Shown here one piece after another: positions 22,207-32,379 of a DNA stretch of 55,470 nt. Under the pieces are notes generated by a model. It searched no databases. It saw nothing but the letters and a program-made list of their open reading frames with translations, and was not told the DNA's origin. The translations under genes and the position numbers were made by a program. The stretch's first letter is position 1; every line of letters starts with the position of its first letter. This DNA comes from Isohypsibius dastychi (lineage: Eukaryota; Tardigrada; Eutardigrada; Parachela; Isohypsibiidae). The stretch spans positions 1 through 55,470 of the forward strand of contig JAQIWT010000025.1 in assembly GCA_034696485.1 (NCBI GenBank), written 5' to 3'.

Positions 22207-23223
22207 TTAACTCTTCCTTTACCAGGTGGGGTCAAATTGACCCCAGGCTCATAATTTTTCAGAATATTAAATCTTCTAATTAGTTTAGATCAATATGGTT
22301 CAGAATCAGTGTTGAGAATTGAATTTCCTATATTCTGATCTTTTCTTAATGTCGAAGTACCGAATAGGAGACGAGATCTCAGCTGGGGCTTTTTTTGAGG
22401 GTTCGACGGTACTTTTTTTCATTATTTTATAGGATTTTTTGGGAATTTTCTATGGTGAATCTGTAACGGCCATTTTGTACCTAAAACATTGCTTTGTAGA
22501 GATTCGTTTTATTTCAATGTTTCACATTCATAACCACACGCATAAAAGATCACAACTGGTGCAGTTTTGAACCAGTGGTCACTCGCCGGCAGGCTGTACG
22601 GGCGGGCGCGAGCCCAAGGCCAGTCGACCTTTGTCTTTCCTAAGCACAGCAACTAGACCGGCTGCGCTGCATTTTATCAAAGTGGAAGTTTTGAATAGAC
22701 GAGCTTATTTGGATATGATTACCGATTACCTAGAGAAATGGCGATGTAAAAGTCACCGCAAAAAAACACTTGAATCAGCAGCCTGAATAAAGCAGAATAA
22801 GACGAGTAAAATCTTTTGGCCATCGTCATTTCTTTGAACTTTCGTTCCACGATTAAAATGCCATCGATTGCATATACAACCTCACATTTCAATTTTCTAT
22901 TTAATGTTTCGACTGCGGATCAAACCGAACTCATTTAACTGATTTAACAATGGTTAGTTCAATTTAAGCTCGCATACTGTATTTTCACCTTAGTTTAATA
23001 AATATAGTTGAAAGAAACTGATTCCTGTAAAATTTGATGCAGATTTGTCCACTGTGGTTAAATATCTCTGTTTCATCAGATAGTTGGCCCACATTCAACT
23101 GTTAATATATCCAGGGCCAGTCTTGCTAACTAAACAGATTTCCATTGGCCGACTGACCTGGGTTCAATTTGACCCCACCTGGTAATCGGCGGTAGTGAAA
23201 TCACCTGGTTACGGAAGAGTTAA
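22207..23223. mobile_element. TTAA-flanked non-autonomous element (piggyBac-like)
   Basis: The element is bounded by TTAA at 22207-22210 and at 23220-23223. From the left end the sequence runs TTAACTCTTCC, then ACCAGGTGGGGTCAAATTGA. From the right end, on the opposite strand, it runs TTAACTCTTCCGTAACCAGG, and about 35 bp further in it repeats ACCAGGTGGGGTCAAATTGA. Duplication of a TTAA target and such terminal inverted repeats are typical of the piggyBac superfamily. The 1.0-kb interior has no transposase ORF, so it is a MITE-like deletion derivative. A GC-rich patch near 22570-22640 stands out inside it. Confidence 0.75.
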
Positions 23224-23335
23224 AACTGTTGAAACGATTCAGCCATGATAAATGGCAGTCGATCAATCATTTGTTGAAATCAGGAATAATTGCAATCCTT
23301 AAAACAACGAAACACCTGGGTCCGAATTCACCAAA

Positions 23336-23551
23336 TCACACCCGGGAAAAACTAGTCATCGAAATTCTGACCTCTTCGTACACTCGACAGCACCAGTCAG
23401 TTCCATTCGAATTCTGGATGAAAACCCGACATCGCTTCGCAGGAGAAGTAAGCATGTATTTCTTGGCGCAGTAAAGTAAATGGACAGCCTCCAATGGTGT
23501 CATGGATTCCTGCAGAATAACGTTCTCGTTGTACAAGTAACCGCAAGAAAA
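23336..23551 (-). pseudogene. BTB-domain fragment (BTBD3/6-like)
   Basis: The minus-strand frame reads YLYNENVILQ, then a short insert, then LLYCAKKYMLTSPAKRCRVF. This is the end of a BTB/POZ domain as found in BTBD3/6-type proteins, where a YTDEVxL strand is followed by LLYxAKKYxxxxLAKxC. The rest of the BTB domain, the BACK domain and the PHR domain were not found. A possible donor (GTCAGA) follows EE near 23366, so it could be one exon, but no partner exon is visible. Confidence 0.5.
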
Positions 23552-23559
23552 TTATGTAT

Positions 23560-25855
23560 ATACTTTTTACATTATTAAAAATTCAAGTATAACTTGAGTT
23601 GCTTCTACGCCATTTGTGTGATATCTGGCAATTAGATTGGTTCCTTTTGATCCTTTTCCTTCCATGGCTTTTGAACAGACTAGTCATTAAAAGGCTTCCG
23701 ATGGCAATCACGAGCCTGGAACGACAGAAATATACTACGTGACGGTAGTAATGAGCCTGAGCTATATGAAAAGTAATTCCACATATTTGGATCGAGTGAG
23801 GTCACAAAATTTCATTCCAAATCAAACTGCAACTGAAAACAAACGCGAATGGTTAATCTGATCAATTTTCACACAAACACGCGATGCTGATTTTGATTTT
23901 AAAGGTTGAAATGAACTGGCTTCGTAGCTGTGGGCGCTGATAGTCACAGGAGCTCTCCCGGGTTCTTCGAATAAAAAACGAATGTCCTCGGTAAGCCCCA
24001 AGCTGCCATTCCTCTCGATGTACGACAGTCGATCCTGGACACGCCTGTGTCAGTTTCATCCTGCTAAAACTCATTGCGATCTAAAAAGAGGAAAAAAAGA
24101 ACACAGGCCGATACATTTTGGGTTCATAAAGAAAAATAACGACGCTACACAATATCGATCGGTTCGATTAGGCTGCAGCTGCTTGCAAATGTCTCACTTG
24201 AATTCCGAATACGAGGAAGAAAAGATGAGTAGATCTGATGAGGGGACAAACAGAACGCGAAGACCAAGAAGAAAGAACATGAAATGAGCCGTTGAGAGTT
24301 TTAAAGGTAACGTGTGCACGCAGTGTGAACTGGCGAAAAGGGGTTCGGGCGCGAAACAGTTGAAGCACTTTTTTATCGAGAAGCGCAGGCATTTCTTGGA
24401 TGAAGATTTAGCCGGGGCCAATCACAAACACGGAACGGGCGTGATTGGAGGATCCTTCCACAGAGACACACCGATACATACACATGGTCGGCTCCGAAGC
24501 TATTTCTGGCTGGTTCGGAAATCAGCAGATTTGATTGACCTCTGCGATTCGTAAGAGTTTATACCATATTATTGGTTTTTCGTGAAGACAGAGGTACTGT
24601 CTTCTTTTCTATGACTATTTCCAAGAGCAGTCTTTTCTTATCCGAGCTAGCCGTGGTTGATAGTGATCGAGGTCACGTCTAGGGAGACGTTAGAACTGAT
24701 GATTCGCTTATGGGGAAAAGATGCTTGCGTTAAAGTAAAATTGACCTTGTTCAGATGCCATGAATTGTCATAGAATCGGACTTGAACCAGTTTGATAGAA
24801 TGCCATTCTGACGGACGCATTTTTAAACTTTACGATGCATGATCATGCGTTGATCGGTTCCTTCATCGTTGCCCTGTTTATGTCAGACGAAGTGATTTCG
24901 CAGAGAAGTTTGACGGGAAAGGCATATGGGGGTGTAAGCGGCTTCCATTCCACTTCTTATACAAAGTCCTTTGAATATACATTGAAACTGTTGCCTTCGA
25001 TTGGGCAGGCTCTCAATCGTTTGATTTGGAGATCTCATCAGCAGATAATAAATTCACACGATATGAATATGGATCATTCATTATTTGCCAGACTGATATT
25101 TGAATTTGAGCTGTTTTGGTTGACGGTCGTTACTCAGGCTTCAAACATATTGCGTCAGCGTCGTATTTATCGCTCTTAAATTCAAGCGACTTATTAAACG
25201 TGAAACTTATGACAACAACAATGACATCAACAATATCATCTAACAGGCAATAATGAGTGACAGATAAAGACAACGATGGAAAAAATTGCAGCAACAATAT
25301 TCACTGCGATGGAACGCGGAGTTAACAAGGAAACGTGCATGAAAGTTTGCAAGGTACGGATTTCGTTTTTTCTAGAGTAAATTTGATGGCAAAAATCTAA
25401 GCTGTCTCATCGTATACAAGAGCGACTGTTAAACTGGAGAATTCCGCTGGCTCTGGCTTGTTGAGTTTCTTTCTTGGATTGCACTGGTTGCAGACATTTC
25501 CCATTGCTGCAGCGACCACACAATAACTTAGACACTGGATAGCATTTTGCTGGCAGTAAGCGGCGACGAAATCTGAAAAGAATTTTTTTCAGCTCAGTTT
25601 CTAAGCGAGGGGACGGTATTCAAGAAATCAAGACAATCGAAAAAAACAGACAGGCGAAGAAGTGACCTCAAAAGACCTGATGGATTTTCCGGATTGTTCT
25701 TTGACAGTAAACCGAACAAAAGCCATTTCAATTTGACTGTATTGAATTTTGATTAATACTTTCTAGGTTGAAACAAGCCTCACTTCAACAAGCTGTCTCA
25801 AAAATTCTAACTGAAAATGAACCATATAAAAATTGATTTCAAGGTATGAATCCAG
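23560..25855. other. No recognised gene; one 114-codon plus-strand ORF
   Basis: The ORF at 24835-25179 starts MHDHALIGSFIVALFMSDE and has a hydrophobic N-terminus that could be a signal or anchor, but no domain. A short frame at 25277-25354 (MEKIAATIFTAMERG) ends at a GTACGG donor-like site. The rest shows nothing defensible. Confidence 0.3.
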
Positions 25856-25859
25856 GAAC

Positions 25860-26619
25860 TCAGCTGGTTGATGGAATTGAAAACATACCTCGGACAGACT
25901 GTGTTTTGGTGGCGTTTAGTGCTGGTCGGTTGGCGGGTGAATTGCTCCCAATGGGACAGCTGTTTTGGAGTTGGCCTTTGGTGAATATTTCCCGCATACA
26001 GTAACGGAACGCCATTGTCCAGCGATCGATTCCTCTGCTATCGCACTTTACCTGTGAAAACATGATTGCGTAAATAGAATGGAAGTTATGTAGAGACGAG
26101 TTTTTGCGAAAACAACGCTAATTAGAAAAGGACTAAACGGTGGACCAAGTCACAAATCACAGAAAGCTCACGATAAATTTGCTGATTTTGTCATAAGTCG
26201 ACTTAGGGCCTTCCAATTCATCGACCTGAATTTTCAAGTCCCCTATTGATGCTGCAATATTTTGGAGGTTCATCTTGAGGGTCTTTTAAGAACACGAAAA
26301 ATAAAAGGTCAGCTACCTGATTTGTACAATTAAGGAGAAAAAATTGTTCTCTACCTCCAAAATGTGTTGATGCGCGCCTTTCAATTCCATTATCAAAGCA
26401 TCCAACCGCTTCACTTGATTATCCAGCTTGAGGCAAAAGCGTCGACAGCTTTGAGAAGTGAACCGTCGTGATTAGTTTGATTTCGTTAATTTCCTGATTT
26501 AATTTATGCGTGAGAAGTCAACCAAGTCGTAAAATGAAACCGCTCACCATGGGAATGTTTTGAACGTCGAAAACTGATGGACCGTTTTCCGCGGGTTGTG
26601 ATGGCGTCTTGAATGACAT
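25860..26619 (-). CDS. BEN-domain coiled-coil protein, four exons
   Basis: Minus-strand exons at 26619-26548, 26458-26355, 26282-26172 and 26051-25860 join at GT-AG sites. The ATG at 26619 opens MSFKTPSQPAENG. Exons 2 and 3 give heptad-like helices (LDNQVKRLDALIMELKGA; MNLQNIAASIGDLKIQVDEL). The last exon is a BEN domain: WTMAFRYCMREIFTKGQLQN, then a loop, then NATKTQSVRGMF, matching the BEN helix, an FxxxEL turn and the C-terminal LDPxKxxxI helix. BEN domains bind DNA and occur in chromatin factors and some DNA viruses. Total length is about 160 residues, and an upstream exon is possible. It is paralogous in layout to the BEN gene inside the transposon at 36.3-40.9 kb, so it may be a relic or domesticated copy of such an element. 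Confidence 0.65.
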
Positions 26620-27083
26620 AATATTATGAATTTATGTTGTCGGCTTCAAGATGACAGATCAGCTAACCGATCGATTTGGCTGCTTGGCATGTTCAAGTTT
26701 TCCCAGCGCGATCAAAGCCGCTCAGGAATATGGGTTGGTGACCTTTCCTGCAGCATTGTCCACAGGCGACAAACTTGGGGGTAAAAAAGAGTTAAAACGG
26801 TAGCAACAGCTACCCTTGGGAAGAACCGAACAATTACTGAAACAATGAGCGTTTTTTACACCTTCTGAGAAACAAACTGCCCGTAATTTTGATATTTGTC
26901 GCGGGAAAGAGGGTAAGTCTATAACGAAAGCGAGACGGAGATCTTTACTTACCGTAAAATCGGGATTAAAACCCCGGGGATTTAATTTTTCGAAGCACGG
27001 AGGGTTGAGGCTTTATTTCGGGCTGGGGCTTCAATCTGGATTTTACGGTAGAAATAAATTCATCAATTGTTTTCATGATTTAG
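26620..27083. other. Spacer between divergent BEN and helicase genes
   Basis: There is no ORF of note. Positions 26940-27050 contain an interrupted inverted repeat ('taccgtaaaatcgggattaa' near 26951 against 'tctggattttacggtag' near 27036), which could form a hairpin or be a small element end. Upstream exons of the helicase were sought here and not seen. Confidence 0.4.
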
Positions 27084-28640
27084 GAAAATGTCCGTGTTTT
27101 AAGCCAAATTGCGAGTAAAATAAAACCACTGGACTGTCAACTTTTTGCGTATCACGCGGAAATATCACTTATCGATCAGCAGGCTGTGGCTAACCGAGAT
27201 TGTATCAGGAAAATTACAGTTGCGATCAATGCGGCAGGAACGGCAGTAACGATTCCTGATACGGATGTGCTTATCTATACTGGACTGGCCAGAGAAGATG
27301 TATGTAACTTACTTAAAAATGTATAATCAAATTGGTGTGATTCAATGAACTTAAAATGCTTGACAGTTACAGGGATTAGACCTTTCGGCTGGTATAAGAA
27401 CATCGGAATTGAAAAATATCACAAAATCCGCAGCTTTGCATAGAGCCGGGCGGACAGGACGAACGAGGAGTGGAACTGTGCATTACCTGTATTCTTCTCC
27501 CGATTTCGATAAGTGGTCATTAAATCCGTCTCCAGGAATTCTTCAAACAGATTCGGCATCACTTGCACTTCAAGTCCATGCGTTTGATTGCGGAGAAATC
27601 GAGAATTTGGACTTAATACAACCACCTGGTAAGTGTAGAGATTTTAATCAGGATTGATTTGGTCAAAAACACACAATGCTTCGTAGGCGATAAGCTAACT
27701 TCCTGTGCCCATTCAGTCGTCGAAGAACTCCAGATGATAGCAAGAGATATGGACAACAAATGTATGATAAGTGAGATTCGTATTGCGCGTCTTTGTTTCG
27801 CACATGTCTGGAATATGGACGCTCGCTCATACCGTTGCTGCAGAATGGCGTCTTTCGTTATGTTGCAGCGATTCGCTTAATTTCAACTGTGATACATAAC
27901 GGTAATAATAACTTTTTGAAAGACATTTTAACAGAGAATAATTCGTTAACAATTTACAGGCTGTAATCCGATACGGTTCTACCGGCATAAGGTTGTCAAG
28001 TCAGCGGAAGGTTCGGTCTTTGATAGACGCGGAGATCACTCCAAGCTACTCAAGATATTTCACCATATTCCGGAAAACCGTGCAGGTATGAATTCTTGTT
28101 AAATTGTGAGATAAAATTCTGTAATACATTTCTTGCAATAGAGCGTCAGTTGTGGTGTGACGAGAACCTTTTCGATTGAGATGCGATAATAATGGCGATC
28201 GAAGTATATGAGCAGTTCATCAAGATCCTTCAGGATATTCGACAACAAGACTATATCGAAGCATCAGGAGCGGGTACCGATTTACGCATCATCTCGTCAT
28301 TGTTTGCCGGCCATAAACACAAGGTATCTTTTGTAATCTTTTCATTCGGTGCGACTGCGACTATATGTTCAAGTCAATCGACCTTAATTATCAAGATTTT
28401 TTTTAAAGAGCGGTGTCTACACCAGGCAGTGGATATGGAAATGATGACATGTCATTTGGCAAAATTTCAAAAACGTCATTGTTTTACACCTTGGAAAGTC
28501 CACCATTTATCCTGTTTGACGACGTCAGGATTTTCGATGATGAAAATGGCAGAGAAACTCGTCTCACGAATTGTAGCATACTGCCAACAGCTTATTTCGA
28601 AAGAGACCGATGTGAAAAGAAGCTGCGATGAAGTGTGTGA
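27084..28640 (+). pseudogene. C-terminal half of a DEAH-box RNA helicase
   Basis: The order follows DHX helicases. Exon 27084-27299 gives RKITVAINAAGTAVTIPD, the motif V region (RKVIxATNIAETSxTI). Exon 27373-27628 gives AALHRAGRTGRTRSG, which is motif VI QRxGRxGR with His for Gln, then LASxxLQ- and DPPx-like segments (LALQVH; LIQPPG). Exons from 27687 and 27960 give the helicase-associated domain, including RRGDHSKLLKIF for the GDHLTLLxxY motif. From 28141, WCDENLF matches the WCxENF motif and is followed by TGA (28177-28179); homology-like sequence continues in frame (MAIEVYEQFIKILQDIRQQ). The N-terminal DEAH half is absent, so this is a truncated copy, or its 5' exons lie far upstream beyond the BEN gene. 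Confidence 0.7.
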
Positions 28641-28904
28641 TATTCATTTGGTTTTGATTGAAAAACGTAGAACCTGCATTTTTACTAGATCAACCTGTTC
28701 TCTCTTGTTTGAACAAATGTGAAACTACGTGGCAGTCTAACACACCGTGCTTTGTTCATTTCTCGTTTATACAATCCATTTCAACTTTGCAAAAATGCAG
28801 TGAAGTAAGCGGAAAATGTATTTCGGTCATCTGTTTTTAGTTTGCGTTAAATGACTTTCCTAGGGAAATAGAAAGATAAACGAGACTGCAATCTCCAAAA
28901 TCAA

Positions 28905-29065
28905 ATTGCCGCGAAGGCGAGTGAGTTTGTAAGGCGGACAACAGAGCTCACGCGCAGCAATCTGCATTTGGACTGTGTGACGTGCAACGCCTCATCTACG
29001 GCACTCCGGTCACGCCCAGATCGGTGATCACAGAATTTTATTTTGCGTCCACAGTCACGCCTACA
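28905..29065. repeat. Short dispersed repeat, copy 2 (partner 19810-19980)
   Basis: This is the counterpart of the repeat at 19.8 kb. Its right edge touches the region where env copy B becomes recognisable, so it may mark a conserved piece of the retroelement upstream of env, or a small element inserted there. Confidence 0.6.
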
Positions 29066-29097
29066 ATAGGAATTGAAGACACCCTCGACTTCACTGA

Positions 29098-31128
29098 ATG
29101 CTCTCCTCTTCCTCCTGCACCTGTCCATCAACGGGTCAGTTACCGATTGATGGCATACACTCCCGCAAGTCACACCTTCACTGCTCACGCTTGCAGAAGC
29201 ATTCAACGCAAGTCATCAATACGGACGTTTTTCTGGGGTTCCTTCAACACGGAACACTCGGAAATACCTGTAACACGGAACACTCGGAAATACCTGTTCA
29301 TTTCAGTCCCGAAGACTGCCGTCGAATGGTATCTTTGTCATGTCATGGGCAACCTATGAAAATGCTTTCTCCTAGTCTTCATGTTTTTGATGCCGTACCT
29401 TATCCCGTGGGATCTTGGTTTACGACTCGAACGGACACAGTGGTCACTTGTAAAACCGAAGAGGTAACTTTGAGCTAAGAATGTCCCGGCTGTCCACTTC
29501 TATCGGCCTTCGGAACCGTCACCGGAAATCGCAGTCAAGGCGTTGGCTTTGCAAGCACTGTAACCTTTGTTTGGTCCGTCACCGAGATCCCAACACGAAA
29601 AAATTGCAACTTTATTGGCACGGGTATTCACCCTCGGGTGATGTGGAAGGCCGACGAAGACTCCTACCATTCACAGGACATCGTTCGCCAGGTTTCGTTT
29701 GTCTTCAAACTTCAGGCTGCAAACTTGTCCTGCCCTTCAAACTGGACCTGGATGGAAATTCTTGGTCCGACCAAGAATACCTTCATTACTATTACTCTAG
29801 TGTCTAACGAGACGATGGCCCTGTCTAGATACGTAACAGTGCCATCTCGAATCCGTCGACAGCGCCAGGTAAACCAAGACAACAGTGACGTCATCAATCG
29901 ACTTCTGGATTCTGTGCCGAATCCTCGTAACCTCTTCACCAATGCTCCGATCGAAGAAGAAACTTCCCAGTCGACGTTGTTACGACAATGGACTTCTCCA
30001 CAACCCATTGCTCAACCCAGTACAAGACAACGACAACCAGAGCCTAGTCCTCCAGAATCACTCGAGGACCTACGGACGTCCTCGACTCCAACTCCTCTCA
30101 TGTATCAAGACGAGTTTCGCCCCCCTCTTGAACGACAATTTGATGAACCTGAAAGAACTGCCACGCCATTCTTTTTGGACGACACCAGCGGCTACCAGCA
30201 AGATCAGGCGGATCGAACTGGCGAAACTATTTCACACCATGATCAATTCCGGGCAGATGCCTCGACGGAACGGGAAAATGATGCGATTCAGGAACGTCAT
30301 CAAATTGATTGTACTCAACGCAAGCTTAAAGCCGCTGTTCTTCAACTGCTCTCGTTAACAAGCAGAGTCCTTGCTGATCGAGAACTTGGACTATACCAGT
30401 GCGAATCCATTTAAAGTCACGGTCTCACATCACTCTTATACCAATGCCGAAACACCACAGTGACTTTTCGTACTCTACAGGACCGCTGCGGACCACAGCT
30501 AATTACCCAAGTCGGCCTTCAGAATTTCACGGTATCACCGGACGGTTTTACATTAATGCCCTTCGTACCATGCACACAAAGAGAGGGATACGTTAATTTG
30601 AAAGGACAGACCTACCACATCGAGAACGGGAACTGGTCACTCACCCGCCGAGCGACAGAAGTTGCTCATTCAAAACTTCTTTCCTTATACAAATTCGATG
30701 TCGACCAACTAGACGACTGAATTTGGTCTCATGACCAGCAGCACACTTTTGCTTTCTCACTCCTAGGTCAGCTGAATGGCCTCATGGCATCTTACGAGAC
30801 GGATTCTCTGCGCGACGCTTTCGTGGAACATCGCGAAACCAGTAATGTTCCTGATGTTTCTTCTTGGTTCGACAAGTATCTACTCAAAGCCAAAATCGTG
30901 CTGGGAACTGTTCTTTCTCTTCTTCTCTTCTTTTTTCTCTTTTTCATTTTCTTCAAATGCGGATTGTTTCGCCGCTGTTGTTCACGCCGACGTCCGAAGT
31001 TCTATGTATCCTCTCCCCACGAAAGTCCCAGATTGGACTTCAAAATGCAGCAAAGACATGCGACAACTTCGGCGGAATCTCTTGGATCGCTAACAAAACC
31101 TAGGATGCTAGCGATCACTCAATCATAA
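29098..31128 (+). pseudogene. Retroelement env glycoprotein, copy B (broken)
   Basis: This is a plus-strand glycoprotein-like frame series. Landmarks are FSPEDCRRMVSLS (about 29301), paired cysteines at ECPGC (29479), N-glycosylation sites NLSC, NWTW and NETM (29720-29815), a basic furin-type site RIRRQRQ (29848-29868), a CTQRKL motif (about 30310), RCGPQL and DGFTLMPFVPCT (30484-30570), and a membrane anchor. The anchor, at about 30890-30965, has some 24 Leu/Phe/Ile/Val residues, is followed by a Cys/Arg-rich juxtamembrane CRRCCSRRR-like segment, and ends in a cytoplasmic tail that stops at 31128. Breaks are a TAA at 29476-29478, a frame change near 30415 and a TGA at 30718-30720. Homology to copy A places it with Ty3/gypsy-type env. 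No pol lies upstream. The env class (for example baculovirus-, phlebovirus- or herpesvirus-gB-like) is not settled by eye. Confidence 0.65.
29246..29297. repeat. Perfect 26-bp tandem duplication
   Basis: Units 29246-29271 and 29272-29297 are identical, beginning 'aacacggaacactcgg'. Because 26 is not a multiple of three, the second unit shifts the reading frame, which explains why the same peptide TEHSEIPV appears around it in two frames. It looks like a recent slippage or repair duplication. Confidence 0.9.
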
Positions 31129-31149
31129 TCTTTGGTCTAATTCAATATC

Positions 31150-31155
31150 AATAAA
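31150..31155 (+). terminator. Poly(A) signal AATAAA after env copy B
   Basis: An AATAAA hexamer lies 22 bases past the env stop at 31128, followed by an A-rich run and a GT-rich stretch. It would end the env transcript before the downstream ORF. Confidence 0.5.
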
Positions 31156-31491
31156 AAGAATTTTAAAAAAAATTGCTTCTTGTCTCGTCAGGCTCTGGAA
31201 ACCTACAAAACAAAAATAAAAAGCGCGTGATGTGCCTCATGAGCCTCAGCGGGTAAAGTCATCGATAAGCCTCATTCATCACGTGCTAAAAAAATTTTGG
31301 TAGTCCAAAAGAACTTATTTCGGGCCTCATGATTCACCGTGTTAGATTATTTCAGTTCACGCAATGACGTTCCGGTCACAAGCGCCCTTTGAGGCACTCG
31401 AGAGTTGAAAGCGAACCTTATTTGGATTGGATTTTCCATATTCTCGCCCCTTTTGCATCACTTGACTGGTTTGTATCAGCTCATTTTGGCA

Positions 31492-31497
31492 TATAAA
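31492..31497 (+). promoter_or_regulatory. TATA box for the 31.55-kb ORF
   Basis: TATAAA lies 58 bases before the ATG at 31550. An initiator-like 'ttcattc' is about 30 bases downstream of it (near 31520), the expected spacing for a focused RNA polymerase II promoter. Confidence 0.5.
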
Positions 31498-31549
31498 GTC
31501 AGATTCTTCAGTCACACTCTTCATTCGGATACTCAACACATCTCTCATC

Positions 31550-32293
31550 ATGGCGAATCTCTGGTTAGTCGGTTTGACCTTGGTTTTTGTCTTCGCTTCT
31601 GCTTCTAGCTCTGCCGGTATGTTCCCCTTGTCTCCCCAACAATTGGAGATGTTCAAAGCTTTACGAGATTTGCGTTTCGCTCGCCTCCAAGCACATCAAG
31701 TCTTGAAAGACATCAAAAACATCGAATCAACTAATCCCGGATGGACTCTTCCACCAGGATCGCGTATACGCCGACAAGCTACAACTTCTGCTCCCTGGCT
31801 AAATGCTCCAACTGTCGAAGTGGATCTGGTCGAAACCAAAGCACGTCTGTCCCGTCTGGATCGCCGCATTCTCCAAAGCGACCGACCAGCCAAAGTTCAA
31901 ACCTTGTTCGAGGAAGTTGCTGATGGAATTGCAAACGCTACCTATGGAGGTCGATGCTCAAACTTGATGCACATTACCAGCTCACTCGTGCAAGCCCGGT
32001 GCTCGGAATATCTCTACTTCTACAACGCCGAGTCTTTTGGTCATAAGTCATATGCTCGACTCGAAGATATTTTAGGTATTCATCCGGACAAAATATTTAA
32101 CGACGCCAACCGAAATCGTCGTTCTCCATCCAACAAAGGGCGCCGGGACGTCGCCCCTAAAAAGGGGGGATTGTCAAGTCAGACTTCTCGGCCTCGCCAG
32201 TTTCATCAGCTTTGCCGACCCCCTTCAGGGCCAGCAGCCAGTCCTCTCATGCGCGGGATATTTATGACTTGCTTACTTTCAACTTTCGCTTAA
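31550..32293 (+). CDS. Predicted secreted protein, 247 residues
   Basis: This is an uninterrupted ORF whose first 25 residues are a textbook signal peptide (MANLWLVGLTLVFVF then a Ser/Ala-rich cleavage region). The mature part has a helical N-terminal segment with many Arg and Leu, a dibasic SRIRRQ site near residue 74, an N-glycosylation site (NATY) near residue 130, two cysteines near 137 and 151, and a basic stretch with NRNRRSP and KGRRD near 190. The C-terminal 60 residues are low-complexity and overlap a purine tract. No family recognised. It follows env copy B by 420 bp with its own TATA box. It may be an accessory gene of that element or a host secreted protein. Confidence 0.5.
   Translation: MANLWLVGLTLVFVFASASSSAGMFPLSPQQLEMFKALRDLRFARLQAHQVLKDIKNIESTNPGWTLPPGSRIRRQATTSAPWLNAPTVEVDLVETKARLSRLDRRILQSDRPAKVQTLFEEVADGIANATYGGRCSNLMHITSSLVQARCSEYLYFYNAESFGHKSYARLEDILGIHPDKIFNDANRNRRSPSNKGRRDVAPKKGGLSSQTSRPRQFHQLCRPPSGPAASPLMRGIFMTCLLSTFA
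32159..32180 (+). other. Candidate polypurine tract and LTR edge
   Basis: A twelve-base purine run (32159-32170, AAAAAGGGGGGA form) is followed at once by TTGTCAAG, the usual look of a retroelement polypurine tract next to a TG-starting LTR. It lies inside the ORF above, and no matching 5' LTR was found. A shared 'ttgtcaagtcag' occurs at about 27992 in the helicase region, probably by chance. Confidence 0.25.
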
Positions 32294-32379
32294 ACCCTCG
32301 CGCATCTTGAGATATTATTCATTCTGTTCTAGTTCTACTTTCATCTTGCGTCTGTTTATCGCTTATCTTTCGGGCTTTT

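Noticed and set aside
22560-22640. GC-rich patch as a CpG-island promoter or tRNA
   Set aside because: It lies inside the TTAA-flanked element, no cloverleaf could be folded by eye, and no gene follows.
27992-28010. A 5' LTR matching the candidate LTR edge at 32172
   Set aside because: Only about 12 bases agree and the site lies inside a helicase exon with the frame maintained, so chance is likelier.
31190-31350. Repeated 'gcctcat' phrases as a regulatory array
   Set aside because: Four or five short matches in 130 bp without fixed spacing are not enough.
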